In this document: one piece after another, positions 4,954 through 5,669 of the stretch | Layout: each line of letters starts with the position of its first letter | Position numbering within the stretch: position 1 is the stretch's first letter | NCBI GenBank assembly: GCA_027311125.1 | Contig: DAICZO010000228.1 | Coordinates: forward strand, 1 to 5,669 | Direction of reading: 5' to 3' | Source: Acidobacteriaceae bacterium | Lineage (GTDB): Bacteria; Acidobacteriota; Terriglobia; Terriglobales; Acidobacteriaceae | Length of the DNA stretch: 5,669 bases | Notes under the pieces: generated by a model | What the model saw: only the letters and a program-made list of their open reading frames with translations | Databases searched by the model: none | What the model was told of the DNA's origin: nothing | Position numbers and translations under genes: made by a program

Positions 4954-5669
4954 ATGCCTCCGCCCCGAGTAGTCTCCGCGGAAATCGATCAGCCGCCCTC
5001 CGCCATCGCCGCCGCGCTCGAAGCCTTTCTCGCCGAGCACCCCCACTCCGTCCTCCGCGAAGACGGCAAAGTCATCTTCGACCTCCGCTCCGCCAAATAC
5101 TCCCTCGCCACCGAGCACAAACGCTGCACCCTCCATCTCTGGTCAGAAGACCGCAACCTCGTCCGCCGCATCTCCGCCACCACCCTCCGCGCCGGAGTCC
5201 TCCGCCTCACCACCCACCGCTTCGGCCAGTCCAAACCCCAGACCCTCGAACTCGCACCCGACCAGGATCGCCGCACCCCCTCCACCCGCGAAACCACCCG
5301 CAACCGATACCTCCGCACCCTCGACCGCGTCCTCCTCCGAGCCTTCCCCGACTTCAAGCCCGAAGCCTTCCGCACCGCCATGGACCTTGAAAAATCCTTC
5401 GGTCCCGCCTACGCCCGAGGCTCCCTCATCCACGGCCAGCAAGCCTGGGCTGTCATCGCTGTCAACGACGAGGAGTCCCAGTCCACCATCGACGGCATCC
5501 TCACCCTCGGCATCCTCTGGCTCCACCACTGCCGCGAATCCGGCTCTGGCCGCCGCCTCTACCAGGGCCTCAAACTCATCGTCCCCCGCGGCGCCGCCAC
5601 CCTCACCCTCTCCCGTCTCGCCTGGCTCAACCCCGCCGCAGCCCAGTGGGAACTCTACGAGCTCAACCA
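4954..5669 (+). CDS. Uncharacterised protein (N-terminal 238 codons, runs off right edge)
   Basis: An open frame of 238 codons with no stop before the window ends. I do not recognise a characterised family; the overall look recalls conserved hypothetical proteins of acidobacteria (impression only). Features seen: a proline-rich start (MPPPRVVSAEIDQPPS), a helix IAAALEAFLAEHP (18-30), a strand-rich segment with VIFDLRSAKYSL (40-51) and CTLHLWSEDRNLVRRI (58-73), and a basic stretch DRRTPSTRETTRNRYLR (104-120). Further on are FRTAMDLEKSFGPAYARGSL (138-157), a hydrophobic TIDGILTLGILWLHHCRE segment (177-194) and LKLIVPRG (206-213). There is no signal peptide. The ATG at 4954 is the first start after an in-frame TAG at 4942 and no good alternative follows, but it has no Shine-Dalgarno. 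Third codon positions are almost uniformly C or G, supporting real coding. Confidence 0.75.
   Translation, partial: MPPPRVVSAEIDQPPSAIAAALEAFLAEHPHSVLREDGKVIFDLRSAKYSLATEHKRCTLHLWSEDRNLVRRISATTLRAGVLRLTTHRFGQSKPQTLELAPDQDRRTPSTRETTRNRYLRTLDRVLLRAFPDFKPEAFRTAMDLEKSFGPAYARGSLIHGQQAWAVIAVNDEESQSTIDGILTLGILWLHHCRESGSGRRLYQGLKLIVPRGAATLTLSRLAWLNPAAAQWELYELN

Noticed and set aside
4989..5529. Minus-strand open frames opposite the right-edge gene (4989-5381 and 5143-5529)
   Set aside because: Compositionally extreme (Arg- or Gly-rich) mirrors of the C/G-ending codons in the plus-strand gene.

Overview
This window is about 60% G+C, almost entirely coding, with strongly C-ending codons. It looks like a chromosomal segment of a free-living Gram-negative-type bacterium. 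My best guess is an acidobacterium of the Terriglobia group (Granulicella/Edaphobacter/Terriglobus-like). That rests on overall protein flavour and codon style and is inference; no rRNA or marker gene is present.

Minus strand, 1-4214: a tightly packed co-directional run, read right to left. It starts with a secreted protein carrying a glycoside-hydrolase-like (DUF1906/Rv2525c-type) domain (start 4214). Next is tldD, the catalytic metalloprotease subunit (start 3291, stop 1846). Two tandemly duplicated 102-residue zinc-ribbon proteins follow (1538-1846 and 1156-1464), then a HicA toxin and HicB antitoxin pair (950-1138 and 684-953). A third, divergent small zinc-ribbon protein comes next (430-675), and last is the N-terminal part of tldE/pmbA (start TTG at 428, running off the left edge). 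Most junctions show translational coupling: TAATG between tldD and the first ribbon gene, ATGA between hicA and hicB, 8 nt between hicB and the third ribbon gene, and 1 nt between that gene and tldE. The two halves of the TldD/TldE protease are therefore separated by about 1.4 kb holding a toxin-antitoxin pair and three zinc-ribbon genes, yet appear to remain one transcription unit.

Plus strand, 4305-5669: after a 90-bp divergent intergenic region comes a DinB/YfiT-type putative metal-dependent hydrolase or thiol transferase (4305-4838). After 115 bp comes an uncharacterised protein (4954 to the right edge, incomplete). It has no Shine-Dalgarno sequence, but a possible promoter lies at leaderless spacing.

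The most interesting point is the gene arrangement. In E. coli TldD/TldE is known to degrade the CcdA antitoxin and to process microcin B17. A HicAB pair and Cys/His-rich small proteins inside a tldD-tldE operon are thus candidates for substrates or partners of this protease. That functional link is a hypothesis; only the arrangement is seen directly.
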